64,000 nucleotides of DNA. Source: Erwinia endophytica. Lineage in GTDB: Bacteria > Pseudomonadota > Gammaproteobacteria > Enterobacterales > Enterobacteriaceae. The stretch covers positions 62,001-126,000 of the forward strand of contig NZ_RQVV01000032.1 in the NCBI RefSeq assembly GCF_009295515.1. Direction: 5' to 3'. Both the position numbers and the translations under genes were made by a program. Positions 1 to 9,068 of this stretch are shown here, one piece after another (the stretch's first letter is position 1; the number at the start of each line of letters is the position of its first letter). The notes under the pieces were generated by a model, which saw only the letters and a program-made list of their open reading frames with translations, was not told the DNA's origin and searched no databases.

Positions 1-676
1 CGACGGAACCCGCGCCAATTTTCGCACCACACCCCACCTCGATATTGCCGAGGATCTTGGCGCCCGCACCAATCATCACCCCTTCACGAATTTTAGGATG
101 GCGATCGCCCGTGGTTTTACCAGTACCACCTAACGTAACCGACTGCAAAATTGACACATCATCTTCGATAACAGCCGTTTCACCCACCACAATACCGGTA
201 GCATGATCAAGCATAATGCCACGCCCTATTTTGGCGGCAGGATGAATATCCACAGCAAAAGATACCGATACTTCGTTCTGTAGGTAGACAGCCAACGCCC
301 GCCGCCCCTCATTCCATAGCCAGTGGCCTATACGATAAGCCTGCAAAGCATGAAACCCCTTCAGGTACAGCAACGGCGTAGAGTATTTATCAATGGCGGG
401 ATCACGCTGACGCACAGCTTCAATATCGCAGGCGGCCGATTGGATCATCGAAGGATCTTGCTGATACGCTTCCTGTACGATCTCACGAATAGCAATAGCG
501 GGCATAATGGGGTTAGCCAGTTTATTCGCCAGCATGTAGCTCAGCGCACTGCCCAGATTGTCATGTTTTAACAGTGTAGCGTGGTAAAAACTGGCCAACA
601 TCGGTTCGCAGTCCACCAGGGCCCATGCTTCCGCTTTAATATAATCCCAGACCAGCTCAGGTTCTACACACGGCAT
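1..676 (-). CDS. cysE: Serine O-acetyltransferase CysE, partial (3' end outside window)
   Basis: Transfers acetyl from acetyl-CoA to L-serine, giving O-acetylserine, the committed cytoplasmic step of cysteine synthesis. The reading frame starts at the ATG ending at 676 (MPCVEPELVWDYIKAEA) and runs off the left edge after about 225 codons of an expected ~273. The N-terminal helical domain carries the family block CEPMLASFYHATLLKH. The left-handed beta-helix begins with DIHPAAKIGRGIMLDHATG, which contains the catalytic His region, followed by GDRHPKIREGVMIGAGA. It lies downstream of gpsA on the same strand, the conserved enterobacterial order. The feedback-inhibition C-terminus is not visible here. 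Identification by family motifs is very secure. Confidence 0.96.
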   Translation of the reverse strand, partial: MPCVEPELVWDYIKAEAWALVDCEPMLASFYHATLLKHDNLGSALSYMLANKLANPIMPAIAIREIVQEAYQQDPSMIQSAACDIEAVRQRDPAIDKYSTPLLYLKGFHALQAYRIGHWLWNEGRRALAVYLQNEVSVSFAVDIHPAAKIGRGIMLDHATGIVVGETAVIEDDVSILQSVTLGGTGKTTGDRHPKIREGVMIGAGAKILGNIEVGCGAKIGAGSV

Positions 677-743
677 TACTCTCTCCCCATCAAATATAGC
701 GTCCGGTGGACGCCGGTACGCTAAGACGCAGGGCTTCCCTGTT

Positions 744-1763
744 TCAGTTGGCGCTGTTTTCGTCTTTTCTGCTGCGCCCAAGCAAACTTAATGCTGCCTC
801 TCGCGCATTTTTTTCGCAATACAATACCTGATAAATTTGCTCAGTTATTGGCATTTCCACACCACAACGCGCGGCCAGAGCCTTAACTTCTTTGGTATTT
901 CTGAAACCCTCCACCACCTGGCCAATGGTGGTCTGTGCCGTCTCAACATCCATCCCCTGCCCCAGCATCATGCCAAAACGGCGATTGCGTGACTGGTTAT
1001 CGGTGCAGGTCAGCACCAAATCGCCAAGACCCGCCATCCCCATAAAGGTGGTTGGATCGGCACCCAGCGCGATACCCAGACGGGTCATTTCCGCCAGGCC
1101 TCGGGTAATCAGCGCCGTACGCGCATTGGCGCCAAAACCAATACCGTCGGAAATCCCCGCACCAATAGCGATGACGTTTTTTACTGCTCCACCCAACTGG
1201 ACGCCGATGAAATCAGGATTGTTATAAACCCGAAAGCTTTTACCACAGTGCAGCAGCGTTTGCAGATCATCGGCGAACACCGCATCGGTCGCGGCCAGGG
1301 CAATGGCTGTAGGCAATCCCGCTGCCAGTTCTTTAGCAAAAGTTGGGCCGGAAATGACCGCCAGCGGGATCGCTTCGCCGAGGATCTCACGGGCGACTTC
1401 CTGCAATAATCGTCCCGTCTCTTTCTCCAGGCCTTTGGTAGCCCAGACAATGCGTGAGTCAGCACGCAGATGCGGTTTGATTTGCTGTAACACATCGCCA
1501 AACACATGACTGGGTACGACCACCAGCAGATCGCGACTGGCCGCAATAGCGGTCGCCAAATCAGTTTCAAGGCGGAGAGAATCAGGAAAAGGGGCATCGG
1601 GCAGAAAAGCCACATTACAACGGTCAGCCTGGAGTTGCGCCTGATGTTGTGGATTATGACCCCACATCACTACATTGTGGCCGTTACGTGCCAACGTAAT
1701 GGCCAAAGCGGTGCCGTACGAGCCGGCACCGATGACGCTCATTGAAGCATTAGCTTTCAGCAT
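744..1763 (-). CDS. gpsA: NAD(P)-dependent glycerol-3-phosphate dehydrogenase GpsA
   Basis: Reduces dihydroxyacetone phosphate to sn-glycerol 3-phosphate for phospholipid synthesis in the cytoplasm. The 339-residue length is the family norm. An N-terminal Rossmann fold carries [12 protein letters not shown] (about residues 10-21). The central block ISGPTFAKE and the catalytic-lysine block [13 protein letters not shown] are both present. The C-terminal domain ends normally. The start codon shares one base with the secB stop, so translation is probably coupled to secB. The order secB-gpsA-cysE is the standard enterobacterial operon. No irregularity was seen. Confidence 0.97.
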   Translation of the reverse strand: MLKANASMSVIGAGSYGTALAITLARNGHNVVMWGHNPQHQAQLQADRCNVAFLPDAPFPDSLRLETDLATAIAASRDLLVVVPSHVFGDVLQQIKPHLRADSRIVWATKGLEKETGRLLQEVAREILGEAIPLAVISGPTFAKELAAGLPTAIALAATDAVFADDLQTLLHCGKSFRVYNNPDFIGVQLGGAVKNVIAIGAGISDGIGFGANARTALITRGLAEMTRLGIALGADPTTFMGMAGLGDLVLTCTDNQSRNRRFGMMLGQGMDVETAQTTIGQVVEGFRNTKEVKALAARCGVEMPITEQIYQVLYCEKNAREAALSLLGRSRKDENSAN

Positions 1764-2227
1764 CAGGCATCCTGTTGCGGTGTGGCGCCTTCGTTTGACT
1801 GCTGAAGATAATTCATAAACAGCGCGTCAAAATTAACCGGGGCCAGATTCAACTGCGGGAAAGTACCGCGGGAAACCAGGTTGGTAATGCATTCGCGTGC
1901 ATACGGAAAAAGAATATTTGGACAATATGCACCCAGGCAATGCGCCATCTGGTTGCCTTCGATTCCGGAGATGGAGAAGATCCCTGCCTGCTGTACTTCA
2001 CACAGAAACGCAGTATCTTCGCCTACGGTTGCGGTCACGGTGACACGCAGAACCACTTCAAACACATCATCTGCCAGTTGGCTGGAGGCTGTATCCAGAT
2101 CCAGTTTCACTTCTGGTTCCCACTCTTTCTGGAAAACCTGAGGTGCGTTAGGTGCTTCAAAAGAGATATCTTTCGTGTAGATACGTTGAATCTGGAAAGT
2201 CATCTCGGTGTTATTTTGTTCTGACAT
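1763..2227 (-). CDS. secB: Protein-export chaperone SecB
   Basis: Tetrameric cytoplasmic chaperone that keeps preproteins unfolded and hands them to SecA at the Sec translocon. The product is 154 residues (E. coli 155). It starts [20 protein letters not shown] and contains the conserved acidic and hydrophobic blocks, including [16 protein letters not shown] and [15 protein letters not shown]. The acidic, Gln-rich C-terminus is typical. It sits between grxC and gpsA, as in other enterobacteria, 51 bp downstream of grxC. Nothing unusual. Confidence 0.97.
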   Translation of the reverse strand: MSEQNNTEMTFQIQRIYTKDISFEAPNAPQVFQKEWEPEVKLDLDTASSQLADDVFEVVLRVTVTATVGEDTAFLCEVQQAGIFSISGIEGNQMAHCLGAYCPNILFPYARECITNLVSRGTFPQLNLAPVNFDALFMNYLQQSNEGATPQQDA

Positions 2228-2278
2228 GTTACGTAATCCTATGGGTTAAATAATCCGTTCTTGCGCCACTCGCCCATT

Positions 2279-2530
2279 TTATTTTAATAACGGGTCGAGG
2301 CCTTGCTGACCATCAAGCGCATACAAGTCGTCACAGCCACCAATATGCTGCGCATCAATAAAAATCTGCGGGACAGTGGTACGACCGCTTCGCTTAATCA
2401 TCTCTTCACGCTTATCGACATCCCCGTCAATGGCGATTTCCTGATAATTAACCCCTTTCTGGCTCAGCAATGCCTTGGCACGATGACAGAAAGGACAGGT
2501 TGCTTTGGTATAGATCTCAACGTTTGCCAT
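2279..2530 (-). CDS. grxC: Glutaredoxin 3 (GrxC)
   Basis: Glutathione-dependent thiol-disulfide oxidoreductase of 83 residues. The start MANVEIYTKATCPFC at 2530 is chosen because TGGAGGTACGAC precedes it, giving a strong Shine-Dalgarno; the reading frame continues open upstream but without a credible ribosome site. The CPFC active site is at residues 12-15 (CPYC in E. coli, a conservative change). The cis-Pro motif RTTVPQIFID and the C-terminal GGCDDLYALD glutathione-binding block are present. It lies 16 bp downstream of yibN, so it is probably co-transcribed with the yibN-grxC-secB-gpsA-cysE chain. Confidence 0.96.
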   Translation of the reverse strand: MANVEIYTKATCPFCHRAKALLSQKGVNYQEIAIDGDVDKREEMIKRSGRTTVPQIFIDAQHIGGCDDLYALDGQQGLDPLLK

Positions 2531-2546
2531 GTCGTACCTCCAAATA

Positions 2547-2978
2547 TTATTTACCGCGTACCAGCGGAAGGTTCTCACCGCTCCAGCCGGTAATGCCCTC
2601 TTTCAAGATGTAAACCTGTTCGAAACCAGCAACATTCAGCTGCGCAGCAGGCTCTGCTGCAGACATGCCGTTCGCACAGACCACGATAACCGGCTGAGCT
2701 TTGTGTTTTTCCAGTTCGCCAAAACTGCCTTTTTTGATGTCGGCAGCCAGCACGTTGATCGCATTCGAGATATGGCCTTTACGGAAGTCATCACGGGAAC
2801 GCACATCGACTACCACAGCTTCTTCTTTATTAATTAAATGGGTCGCTTCACTGCGACTAATTGTTTTTATCTTGGAGAACATGCCCTTAACGGTGGTCAC
2901 GATCACCAGAACCAGCAGAACAACCCACGCCAAACTGAGAATGGTGTGGCTGCCTGCAAACTGCATAATATCTTGCAT
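2547..2978 (-). CDS. yibN: YibN, membrane-anchored rhodanese-domain protein
   Basis: Predicted inner-membrane protein with one N-terminal transmembrane segment (roughly residues 8-30) and a cytoplasmic rhodanese fold. The domain blocks [16 protein letters not shown] and [11 protein letters not shown] are visible; the latter places a Cys at the rhodanese loop, where E. coli K-12 YibN (from memory) has no Cys at the same position. The ATG at 2978 (MQDIMQF) matches the E. coli start and has GGGAG upstream at a usable distance. A TTG at 2990 abuts that site and is implausible. Sulfurtransferase activity is inferred from the fold only. It heads the operon that runs to cysE. Confidence 0.9.
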   Translation of the reverse strand: MQDIMQFAGSHTILSLAWVVLLVLVIVTTVKGMFSKIKTISRSEATHLINKEEAVVVDVRSRDDFRKGHISNAINVLAADIKKGSFGELEKHKAQPVIVVCANGMSAAEPAAQLNVAGFEQVYILKEGITGWSGENLPLVRGK

Positions 2979-3307
2979 GAGGGGTAACAACTCCCGAAAG
3001 GGTTAATAAGCTAAAACAAGGCTTCTGAGTATACCTGCCAGTACGGTCATGTACAGTCGTGAAGCGGCCAGAGTGACGTTTTTCTGAGGCTGATTTGCAA
3101 AAAAAATCGCCCCCAGTACAAATCACGCCGCCAACGTGTGACAACCTTCGGATTTCAGCGGCTAATTGTTGCGCAACTTAATGCTTCTGCCCGTACTTTC
3201 TCCCAGGCCCCCTCACGAATCAACTCACGGTTTGTCACCGATAGAAACGCAAAAGCCCACACAGATGACTGGTAAGCTGCTGTTCATCGTGGAATAATCC
3301 TTGTCTT
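2979..3307. other. yibN-envC intergenic region lacking gpmI
   Basis: This 329-bp divergent spacer holds the promoters of yibN (minus) and envC (plus). In E. coli and many relatives gpmI (cofactor-independent phosphoglycerate mutase) lies here, upstream of envC; no mutase motif is present. On the minus strand a short GTG-started frame at about 3154-3237 reads VTNRELIREGAWEKVRAEAL and stops. It may be a gene remnant or chance; its family was not recognised. Confidence 0.6.
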
Positions 3308-4615
3308 ATGAGGGAAAAAGCGACAATTTCAATTCTACGAACCCAGGGTAATGGAACAGCCAGAGGCGTTCCGTTACGATCTGCCGTGTTCGGCCTCTCC
3401 GCCAGCGTACTCTGCGCTGGCATCCTGTTGTTGCCTGTCGCCAGCCTGATGGCGGCGGATAATAAGTCTGAACTGAAGAATATTCAGCAGAATATAGCGG
3501 CGAAAGAAAAAAGCGTACAATTGCAAAAACAGCAACGCAGCAAATTGCTCGCTCAGTTACAAAGTCAGGAAAAAATTATTGCTCAGGCCAGCCGGCAATT
3601 GCATACAACGCAAACGTCTCTCGCCAGCCTGAACAAAGACATCTCCGCCCTGACCACATCAATCAGCAAACTGCAAACTCAGCAGGATCAGCAGGAAAAA
3701 CAGTTGGCGGAGCAACTTGATGCCGCTTTTCGCCAGGGCCAGCATAACGGATTACAAATGCTCCTCAGCGGTGAAGAAAGCCAACGTAGCGAACGTATCC
3801 TGGCCTACTTCGGCTATCTCAATGACGCCCGCCAGAAATCTATCGACGACCTGAAAAAAACGCGCAGTGAACTCTCAGCACAGAAAGCCGCTCTGGTGAG
3901 CAAGCAAACACAACAGAAATCATTATTAGCGCAGCAACAGAGCCAACAGCAAAAGCTGGAAGTTGCCCGGGTCGCCCGGAAGAAAACCCTGACGACGCTG
4001 GAATCCTCACTGGAGCAAGCTCAGGCCCAATTGGTGGAGATGCGGCAAAACGAAAGCCGCCTGCAAGATAAAATTGTCAAAGCCGAGCGGGAAGCCCAGG
4101 CCCGTGCTGAAAAAGAGGCCAGGGATGCTCAACGCATCCGCGACCGGGAAACCCAGGCAAAAAGCAAAGGTACCACATATAAACCGACGGAAAGTGAGCG
4201 CTCACTGATGGCGCGTACCGGTGGTCTCGGGCGTCCTTCGGGTCAGGCTATGTGGCCGGTAAGAGGAACGATTGAACATCGCTTTGGTGAACAGTTGCAG
4301 GGCGAGCTACGCTGGAAAGGGCTGGTTATCAGTGCCCCGGAAGGTAGCGAAGTCAAAGCTATTGCCGACGGGCGCGTACTAATGGCTGACTGGTTGCAGG
4401 GCTATGGTCTGGTCGTGGTTATCGAGCATGGTAAAGGGGATATGAGCCTCTACGGCTATAACCAGAGTGCGCTGGTGAGCGTGGGAACCCAGGTTAAGGC
4501 AGGACAGCCTATCGCGTTGGTTGGTACCAGCGGCGGCCAGGGCACGCCTTCACTGTATTTCGAAATCCGACGCCAGGGACAGGCTGTCAATCCACTACCG
4601 TGGTTAGGAAGATAA
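3308..4615 (+). CDS. envC: Murein hydrolase activator EnvC
   Basis: Periplasmic, septum-associated activator of the amidases AmiA and AmiB during daughter-cell separation. The 435-residue product has a basic N-terminus and a hydrophobic signal segment (about residues 25-48, ending SLMAAD). Long coiled coils follow, rich in Gln and Lys (about 50-290), then a C-terminal LytM/M23 domain (about 320-432). The metal-binding residues of active M23 peptidases are replaced: RWKGLVI stands where HxGxD is expected and LYFEIR where HLHFE is expected. This is typical of catalytically dead EnvC. The stop is 3 bp before yibQ, indicating one operon. In E. coli gpmI precedes it; here it appears to have its own promoter. 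Confidence 0.95.
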   Translation: MREKATISILRTQGNGTARGVPLRSAVFGLSASVLCAGILLLPVASLMAADNKSELKNIQQNIAAKEKSVQLQKQQRSKLLAQLQSQEKIIAQASRQLHTTQTSLASLNKDISALTTSISKLQTQQDQQEKQLAEQLDAAFRQGQHNGLQMLLSGEESQRSERILAYFGYLNDARQKSIDDLKKTRSELSAQKAALVSKQTQQKSLLAQQQSQQQKLEVARVARKKTLTTLESSLEQAQAQLVEMRQNESRLQDKIVKAEREAQARAEKEARDAQRIRDRETQAKSKGTTYKPTESERSLMARTGGLGRPSGQAMWPVRGTIEHRFGEQLQGELRWKGLVISAPEGSEVKAIADGRVLMADWLQGYGLVVVIEHGKGDMSLYGYNQSALVSVGTQVKAGQPIALVGTSGGQGTPSLYFEIRRQGQAVNPLPWLGR

Positions 4616-4618
4616 CTT

Positions 4619-5554
4619 TTGTCACATCTCCGTAAAATCAGCGGCATGCTGACAGGCCTGCTCATAGCTTGCTCGGCGTATGCGGGCAAACTGTCTATCG
4701 TTATTGATGATTTTGGCTACCGTCCGACACAGGAAAATCAGGTATTACAGATGCCACCGGCCATTTCCGTCGCGGTATTACCTAACGCTCCTCATGCCCG
4801 CGAAATGGCGACTAAAGCACACCAACGCGGTCATGAAGTGCTGATCCACCTGCCTATGGCCCCAATCAGCAAGCAGCCGCTGGAAAAGGACACGCTGACC
4901 CCGGATATGCCCAGCAGCGAAATCGAAAGAATTATCCGTGAAGCCGTTGCCAGGGTGCCCTATGCCGTCGGGCTGAACAATCATATGGGCAGCGCCATGA
5001 CGTCCAGCCTGCCCGGAATGCAGAAAGTGATGCAGGTGCTAAATCACTATAATTTCTACTTCCTCGACAGCATGACCATCGGCAACAGTCAGTCTACCCG
5101 CGCAGCGCAGGGAACCAGCGTTAAAATTCTCAAGCGTCGGGTCTTCCTCGACGATACGCAAAACGAAGCCGACATCCGCAAACAGTTTATCCGTGCCGTG
5201 CGCCTTGCCCAACGGGATGGTTCCGCCATCGCTATTGGTCACCCCCATCCGACCACGGTAAAGGTGCTACAACAAATGTTGCCGACACTCCCTGCAGATA
5301 TTATTCTGGTTCGACCAAGTCAATTGCTGAATGAACCTCAGATCATCAGCAATAAGCCGCTGCCACCGGAAAGCAAACCCACCCGAGCACGCAATCCGTT
5401 CCGGGGAGTGCAGATCTGCCCCGTTAAAGTGTTGCCGGTACCGGCTATTCATGCTCTGGGGGTGGTCGCGGACAGCATTACTGACAGCGCGGGCGTACGT
5501 TATATTAAAACGAATTTCTCAGGACTGACGTTTACCCTCGGAAATACGCCTTAA
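4619..5554 (+). CDS. yibQ: YibQ, divergent polysaccharide deacetylase family protein
   Basis: Periplasmic protein of the divergent polysaccharide deacetylase (DUF610) family; the biochemical role is unsettled. The TTG at 4619 is preferred because AGGAAG lies 8 bp upstream and it yields a good signal peptide (MSHLRKISGMLTGLLIACSA, cleavage near YAG). An in-frame ATG at 4646 would truncate it. Hallmarks are IVIDDFGYR, HLPMAP, VGLNNHMGS and AIGHPHPTT, which form the putative metal and catalytic site. The product has 311 residues, close to E. coli YibQ (~319). It is coupled to envC with a 3-bp gap, a conserved pairing. Confidence 0.93.
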   Translation: MSHLRKISGMLTGLLIACSAYAGKLSIVIDDFGYRPTQENQVLQMPPAISVAVLPNAPHAREMATKAHQRGHEVLIHLPMAPISKQPLEKDTLTPDMPSSEIERIIREAVARVPYAVGLNNHMGSAMTSSLPGMQKVMQVLNHYNFYFLDSMTIGNSQSTRAAQGTSVKILKRRVFLDDTQNEADIRKQFIRAVRLAQRDGSAIAIGHPHPTTVKVLQQMLPTLPADIILVRPSQLLNEPQIISNKPLPPESKPTRARNPFRGVQICPVKVLPVPAIHALGVVADSITDSAGVRYIKTNFSGLTFTLGNTP

Positions 5555-5634
5555 ATTTTACTGCTGTGTCCTGTGTCCTTACGCAGGACACAAGCTACAC
5601 GGATATGGAACCATATGGATACGGATACGGTGTC

Positions 5635-6879
5635 ATGGAGCAACAGCGGAAGAAAATACTGTTACTGGATACCGGTAACGAATGGGGTGGTGGTACCAAC
5701 AGCATGCTTGAGTTGCTGAAACGTGTTGATCGCCGTCAGTTTGATATTCACTGCTGCTTTTATCACAACTATTCCCGCGGTAAAGGCGACACAATAAAGC
5801 AGGTGCTGGCATCACTTGATATTCCGGTGATATTCATTGCTCAGCGCCGACAACCGCGTTGGGCAAAAATCGCCAAAGAACTGCTACGTTCACTGGTATT
5901 CTTCCATCGTGGTCTGCGTCAACAGGTCACCCGTCTGGTTGATACGCAATGGCGCATTAAACCCAATGCCAGCAAAATCCGCCAGCTTATCGTTCAGCAA
6001 CAGTTTGACCTGCTGTATATGAACAATCAGCCAGGCTCCAACGCTGAAGGTTATCTTGCCGCTTCCGGGTTATCCGTGGCTGTTGTGCAACATTGTCGGA
6101 TTGAGCCGGTACTGACACCCGCGCTGGTGCGCATGGTTAACCAGCGAGCCAGTGCAGTGATTGCCGTATCGAACGGGGTTCGCGAGGTTTTACTGGCTCA
6201 TGGCGTGAGTGCGGAAAAATGCTTCACCGTATTCAACGCCATTGATATTCAGCAACCCTTGCCAGAGCGTGAGAAGATGCGGCGCCAACTGCTGGATGTC
6301 CCGCCGGAAACCTTTGTTTTTGGCAGTATCGGCTCGCTGATTGCCCGAAAATCACATCACCATATCCTGTTGGCGCTGAAAAAATTCGCCACCGCCTTCC
6401 CCAGCGCTGACTGGCGCATGGTGATCCTCGGTGAAGGCCCGGAGCATGCCGCCCTACAGCACCTGGCGCAACAGTCAGGGATTGCTGATCGCGTTGAATT
6501 CGTTGGTTTTCGCAGCAATGCACTGGACTATCTCGCCGCTTTTGACATTTTTATCCTCGCGTCGAAGAGTGAAGGCCTTCCCCGTGTCGTGCTGGAAGCC
6601 ATGCTGCTGAAAACAGCCGTGATCGGTTCACGCGTGACCGGAACGGCCGAGCTGATTGTGCAGGGTAAAACAGGACTACTGTATAACTATGGCGACACCC
6701 AGGCTTTGTTTGAGCAGATGAAAACACTGTGGCTCAACGCGGAAAAACGCCAACAGTTACAGCACCAGGCCAACACCCTCGTTAAAGAACGTTATGCTAT
6801 CGAGAAGTACGTCGCGGGGGTGGAAACTCTATTGACAGAATGCGGCTCATGGAAACCCATCGTATGTTTGAATTCTTAA
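5635..6879 (+). CDS. GT4-family glycosyltransferase, probable LPS-core enzyme
   Basis: GT-B fold glycosyltransferase with the GT4 (Glycos_transf_1) signature. The N-terminal donor-independent half starts LLLDTGNEWGGGTNSMLELL. The C-terminal half has GSIGSLIARKSHHHILLAL, VEFVGFRSNALDYLAAFDIF and the E-x7-E block SKSEGLPRVVLEAM, which binds the nucleotide-sugar. The ATG at 5635 starts a 414-residue protein like others in the family; the frame is open upstream to 5566 with repetitive, unlikely coding. It lies 80 bp after yibQ and overlaps the next gene by 40 bp. The position just before hldD suggests a role in core or surface sugar assembly. Specific donor and acceptor are unknown. Confidence 0.82.
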   Translation: MEQQRKKILLLDTGNEWGGGTNSMLELLKRVDRRQFDIHCCFYHNYSRGKGDTIKQVLASLDIPVIFIAQRRQPRWAKIAKELLRSLVFFHRGLRQQVTRLVDTQWRIKPNASKIRQLIVQQQFDLLYMNNQPGSNAEGYLAASGLSVAVVQHCRIEPVLTPALVRMVNQRASAVIAVSNGVREVLLAHGVSAEKCFTVFNAIDIQQPLPEREKMRRQLLDVPPETFVFGSIGSLIARKSHHHILLALKKFATAFPSADWRMVILGEGPEHAALQHLAQQSGIADRVEFVGFRSNALDYLAAFDIFILASKSEGLPRVVLEAMLLKTAVIGSRVTGTAELIVQGKTGLLYNYGDTQALFEQMKTLWLNAEKRQQLQHQANTLVKERYAIEKYVAGVETLLTECGSWKPIVCLNS

Positions 6880-7775
6880 ATTCTCAGTTTCGTCACGTTC
6901 GCGCCCGCCATAACCTCCCTTACCAGCAAAAAGAGGTGCAGGGAACGATCACCGTCACGTCGATTGTGATCCCCTGCAGCGGCGCGGATTTTGTCGAAGA
7001 GGCTCAGTTGAGTGCATTTTTTGCGTTCCGCTTCGCCCAGGCGGTTAAAGAGATTGTTATTGTCACGGATCAACCCGCGGAACAATTTGGCGAGCTGCCG
7101 CCTAAAACCCGTATCGTCACGCTGGATGTACCTTTCCGCGAAGAACATTACCGTTATAAGCAGATCTATCACAGCCGCCTGATTAAACTTCAGGCTCCTC
7201 TGCAAGCGCGGACAGAGGGAATTTTGATGATCGATTCCGATTTAAACCTGCTAAAAATGCCAGAAATTAGCATGCTGGACGGACACATTTATTCCAGCTT
7301 CCGCCAGGGCAGAATGATCGCAAAACTCACCAATGCGCCGGAACAAAACCGTCCAGCCTATTATCGCAACACCGTCCGTCCGTTTATGGTCGATCACGTT
7401 AACAGTGCATTTCTCGCTGCCACCCGCCAAACCTGGCAACGGATCTACCCGCTGTGGCTGGCGCTGTATCAGGATACCTGGACACTGATGGATGATTCTC
7501 AGCCGCCCACGGATCAATTGCCGCTGGCCGCACTGCTGGATTTGCTGGATCTGAAAACCGTCAATCTGGGTGACTGGATAAACTGGCCGGTGGCGAAGAA
7601 AATCGGTGGCGGCACGGCAGTCATTCCGCCAGAGGTCGTGGGCGCCCACGGCGGTTTCCCGCTGGCTGAATGGCGGAAATATCTCGCATCACCAACCACG
7701 CCGCTATCGTTCAAAGGCCAGGATTACACACGTAAAGTCCGCTATCTTACCGACGCGGAAAAACAGCAGCAGTAA
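6840..7775 (+). CDS. Putative glycosyltransferase-like protein, family not recognised
   Basis: Product of 311 residues with the look of a GT-A nucleotide-sugar enzyme: a DSD metal motif in ILMIDSDLNLLKM and an internal DHVNSAFLAATRQTW block resembling the acceptor region of GT8-like proteins. No signal peptide or membrane helix is evident. It overlaps the upstream GT4 gene by 40 bp, so the two are co-translated. Start is uncertain among ATGs at 6840, 6849 and 6864. Function is inferred only from the DxD motif and the surroundings (upstream of hldD). It could be a sugar transferase for core LPS or a related polysaccharide. Confidence 0.6.
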   Translation: MRLMETHRMFEFLNSQFRHVRARHNLPYQQKEVQGTITVTSIVIPCSGADFVEEAQLSAFFAFRFAQAVKEIVIVTDQPAEQFGELPPKTRIVTLDVPFREEHYRYKQIYHSRLIKLQAPLQARTEGILMIDSDLNLLKMPEISMLDGHIYSSFRQGRMIAKLTNAPEQNRPAYYRNTVRPFMVDHVNSAFLAATRQTWQRIYPLWLALYQDTWTLMDDSQPPTDQLPLAALLDLLDLKTVNLGDWINWPVAKKIGGGTAVIPPEVVGAHGGFPLAEWRKYLASPTTPLSFKGQDYTRKVRYLTDAEKQQQ

Positions 7776-8119
7776 ATCTTTATCATGCTGATGGGGTCAA
7801 CTCACCCTCAGCCCGCCGATGTCGGGCGCCAGTGGACGCCCGACCTTCAATTGTTCTTCCGCTGCTACATTGTGAACGGTCGCGAAACGGGTTAATAAAA
7901 CGATAACGACCAGTTCATGATCCCCCCTGGACTCAATAACGAAACATCTTATTACACCGGCGCGAAAGGCGTGTTTTGCAACATAAATCACAGCAGCAAA
8001 GCATAATTACAGTGACTACAGCGTCATCTGACTGGCTGTCAGGTGATGAGATGTTATGATAATCAGCATTAGCGTGTGAAACCTTCTTTTCACCCACTCT
8101 CTTTTAAAGGTTAAAGCTC
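7776..8119. other. Non-coding spacer upstream of hldD
   Basis: This 344-bp spacer contains no convincing gene. A perfect hairpin GTCGGGCG (7821-7828) / CGCCCGAC (7837-7844) follows the GT genes. Downstream is moderately T-rich (CTTCAATTGTTCTTC), so it may be a weak terminator. Nearer hldD, an imperfect palindrome lies at about 8024-8050 (TCATCTGAC ... GTCAGGTGATGA), with GATAAT-like sequence at 8058-8063. A promoter for hldD is expected here; I cannot assign hexamers with confidence. E. coli carries tdh-kbl in this neighbourhood; they are absent. Confidence 0.5.
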
Positions 8120-9052
8120 ATGATCATCGTCACTGGCGGCGCAGGATTTATCGGAAGTAACATCATTAAGGCGCTAAATGACCAGGGCCACAGTAATATT
8201 CTGGTGGTCGACAACCTGAAAGACGGCACCAAATTCGCCAATCTGGTGGATCTGAACATTGCCGATTATATGGATAAAGAAGATTTCTTGATCGCCCTCC
8301 TGGCCGATGAAGAATTCGGCGACATCGAGGCGGTATTCCATCAGGGTGCCTGTTCATCCACCACCGAGTGGGATGGCAAGTATATGATGGATAACAACTA
8401 TCAGTACTCCAAAGAACTCCTTCACTACTGCCTGGAACGTCAGATCCCGTTCCTGTACGCTTCTTCCGCCGCCACCTACGGCGGGCGCAATGAAAACTTT
8501 ATCGAGGAGCGCCAGTATGAAGCGCCGCTGAATGTTTACGGCTACTCGAAAATGCTGTTCGATCACTACGTTCGTCAGATCCTGCCGGAAGCAAACTCGC
8601 AGGTGTGCGGTTTTCGCTACTTCAACGTTTACGGCCCACGTGAAAACCATAAAGGCAGTATGGCCAGCGTGGCCTTCCATCTGAATACTCAACTGAACAA
8701 CGGTGAAAATCCAAAACTGTTCGAAGGCAGTGAAAACTTCAAGCGCGACTTTATCTACGTGAAAGACGTGGCCGCGGTTAATTTGTGGTTCTGGCAGAAT
8801 GGCGTGTCCGGCATCTTCAACTGCGGTACTGGCCGGGCCGAATCTTTCCAGGAAGTGGCCGATGCCGCGCTGAATTTCCATCAGAAAGGCGAAATCGAAT
8901 ACATTCCTTTCCCGGAAAAACTGCAAGGGCGCTACCAGGGTTATACACAGGCGGACCTGACCAAACTGCGTGCGGCGGGTTACGATAAGCCCTTTAAAAC
9001 CGTGGCCGAAGGCGTGGCTGAATACATGGCCTGGCTGAACCGCGACGCGTAA
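8120..9052 (+). CDS. hldD: ADP-L-glycero-D-manno-heptose 6-epimerase HldD (RfaD)
   Basis: Converts ADP-D,D-heptose to ADP-L,D-heptose, the donor for inner-core heptoses. It is a 310-residue short-chain dehydrogenase with NADP-binding [12 protein letters not shown] (residues 4-15), the family blocks [17 protein letters not shown] and [10 protein letters not shown], and catalytic [13 protein letters not shown]. It is preceded by AAAGG. waaF starts 16 bp downstream and waaC overlaps waaF, so hldD-waaF-waaC is one operon, the universal enterobacterial order. Heat-shock control, known in E. coli, could not be verified here. Confidence 0.97.
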   Translation: MIIVTGGAGFIGSNIIKALNDQGHSNILVVDNLKDGTKFANLVDLNIADYMDKEDFLIALLADEEFGDIEAVFHQGACSSTTEWDGKYMMDNNYQYSKELLHYCLERQIPFLYASSAATYGGRNENFIEERQYEAPLNVYGYSKMLFDHYVRQILPEANSQVCGFRYFNVYGPRENHKGSMASVAFHLNTQLNNGENPKLFEGSENFKRDFIYVKDVAAVNLWFWQNGVSGIFNCGTGRAESFQEVADAALNFHQKGEIEYIPFPEKLQGRYQGYTQADLTKLRAAGYDKPFKTVAEGVAEYMAWLNRDA

Positions 9053-9068
9053 CAGGGTACTTCCGGTC

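Noticed and set aside
7821-7844. Strong intrinsic terminator
   Set aside because: The stem is perfect but no real T-run follows on either strand, so it is noted only as a possible weak terminator in the spacer entry.
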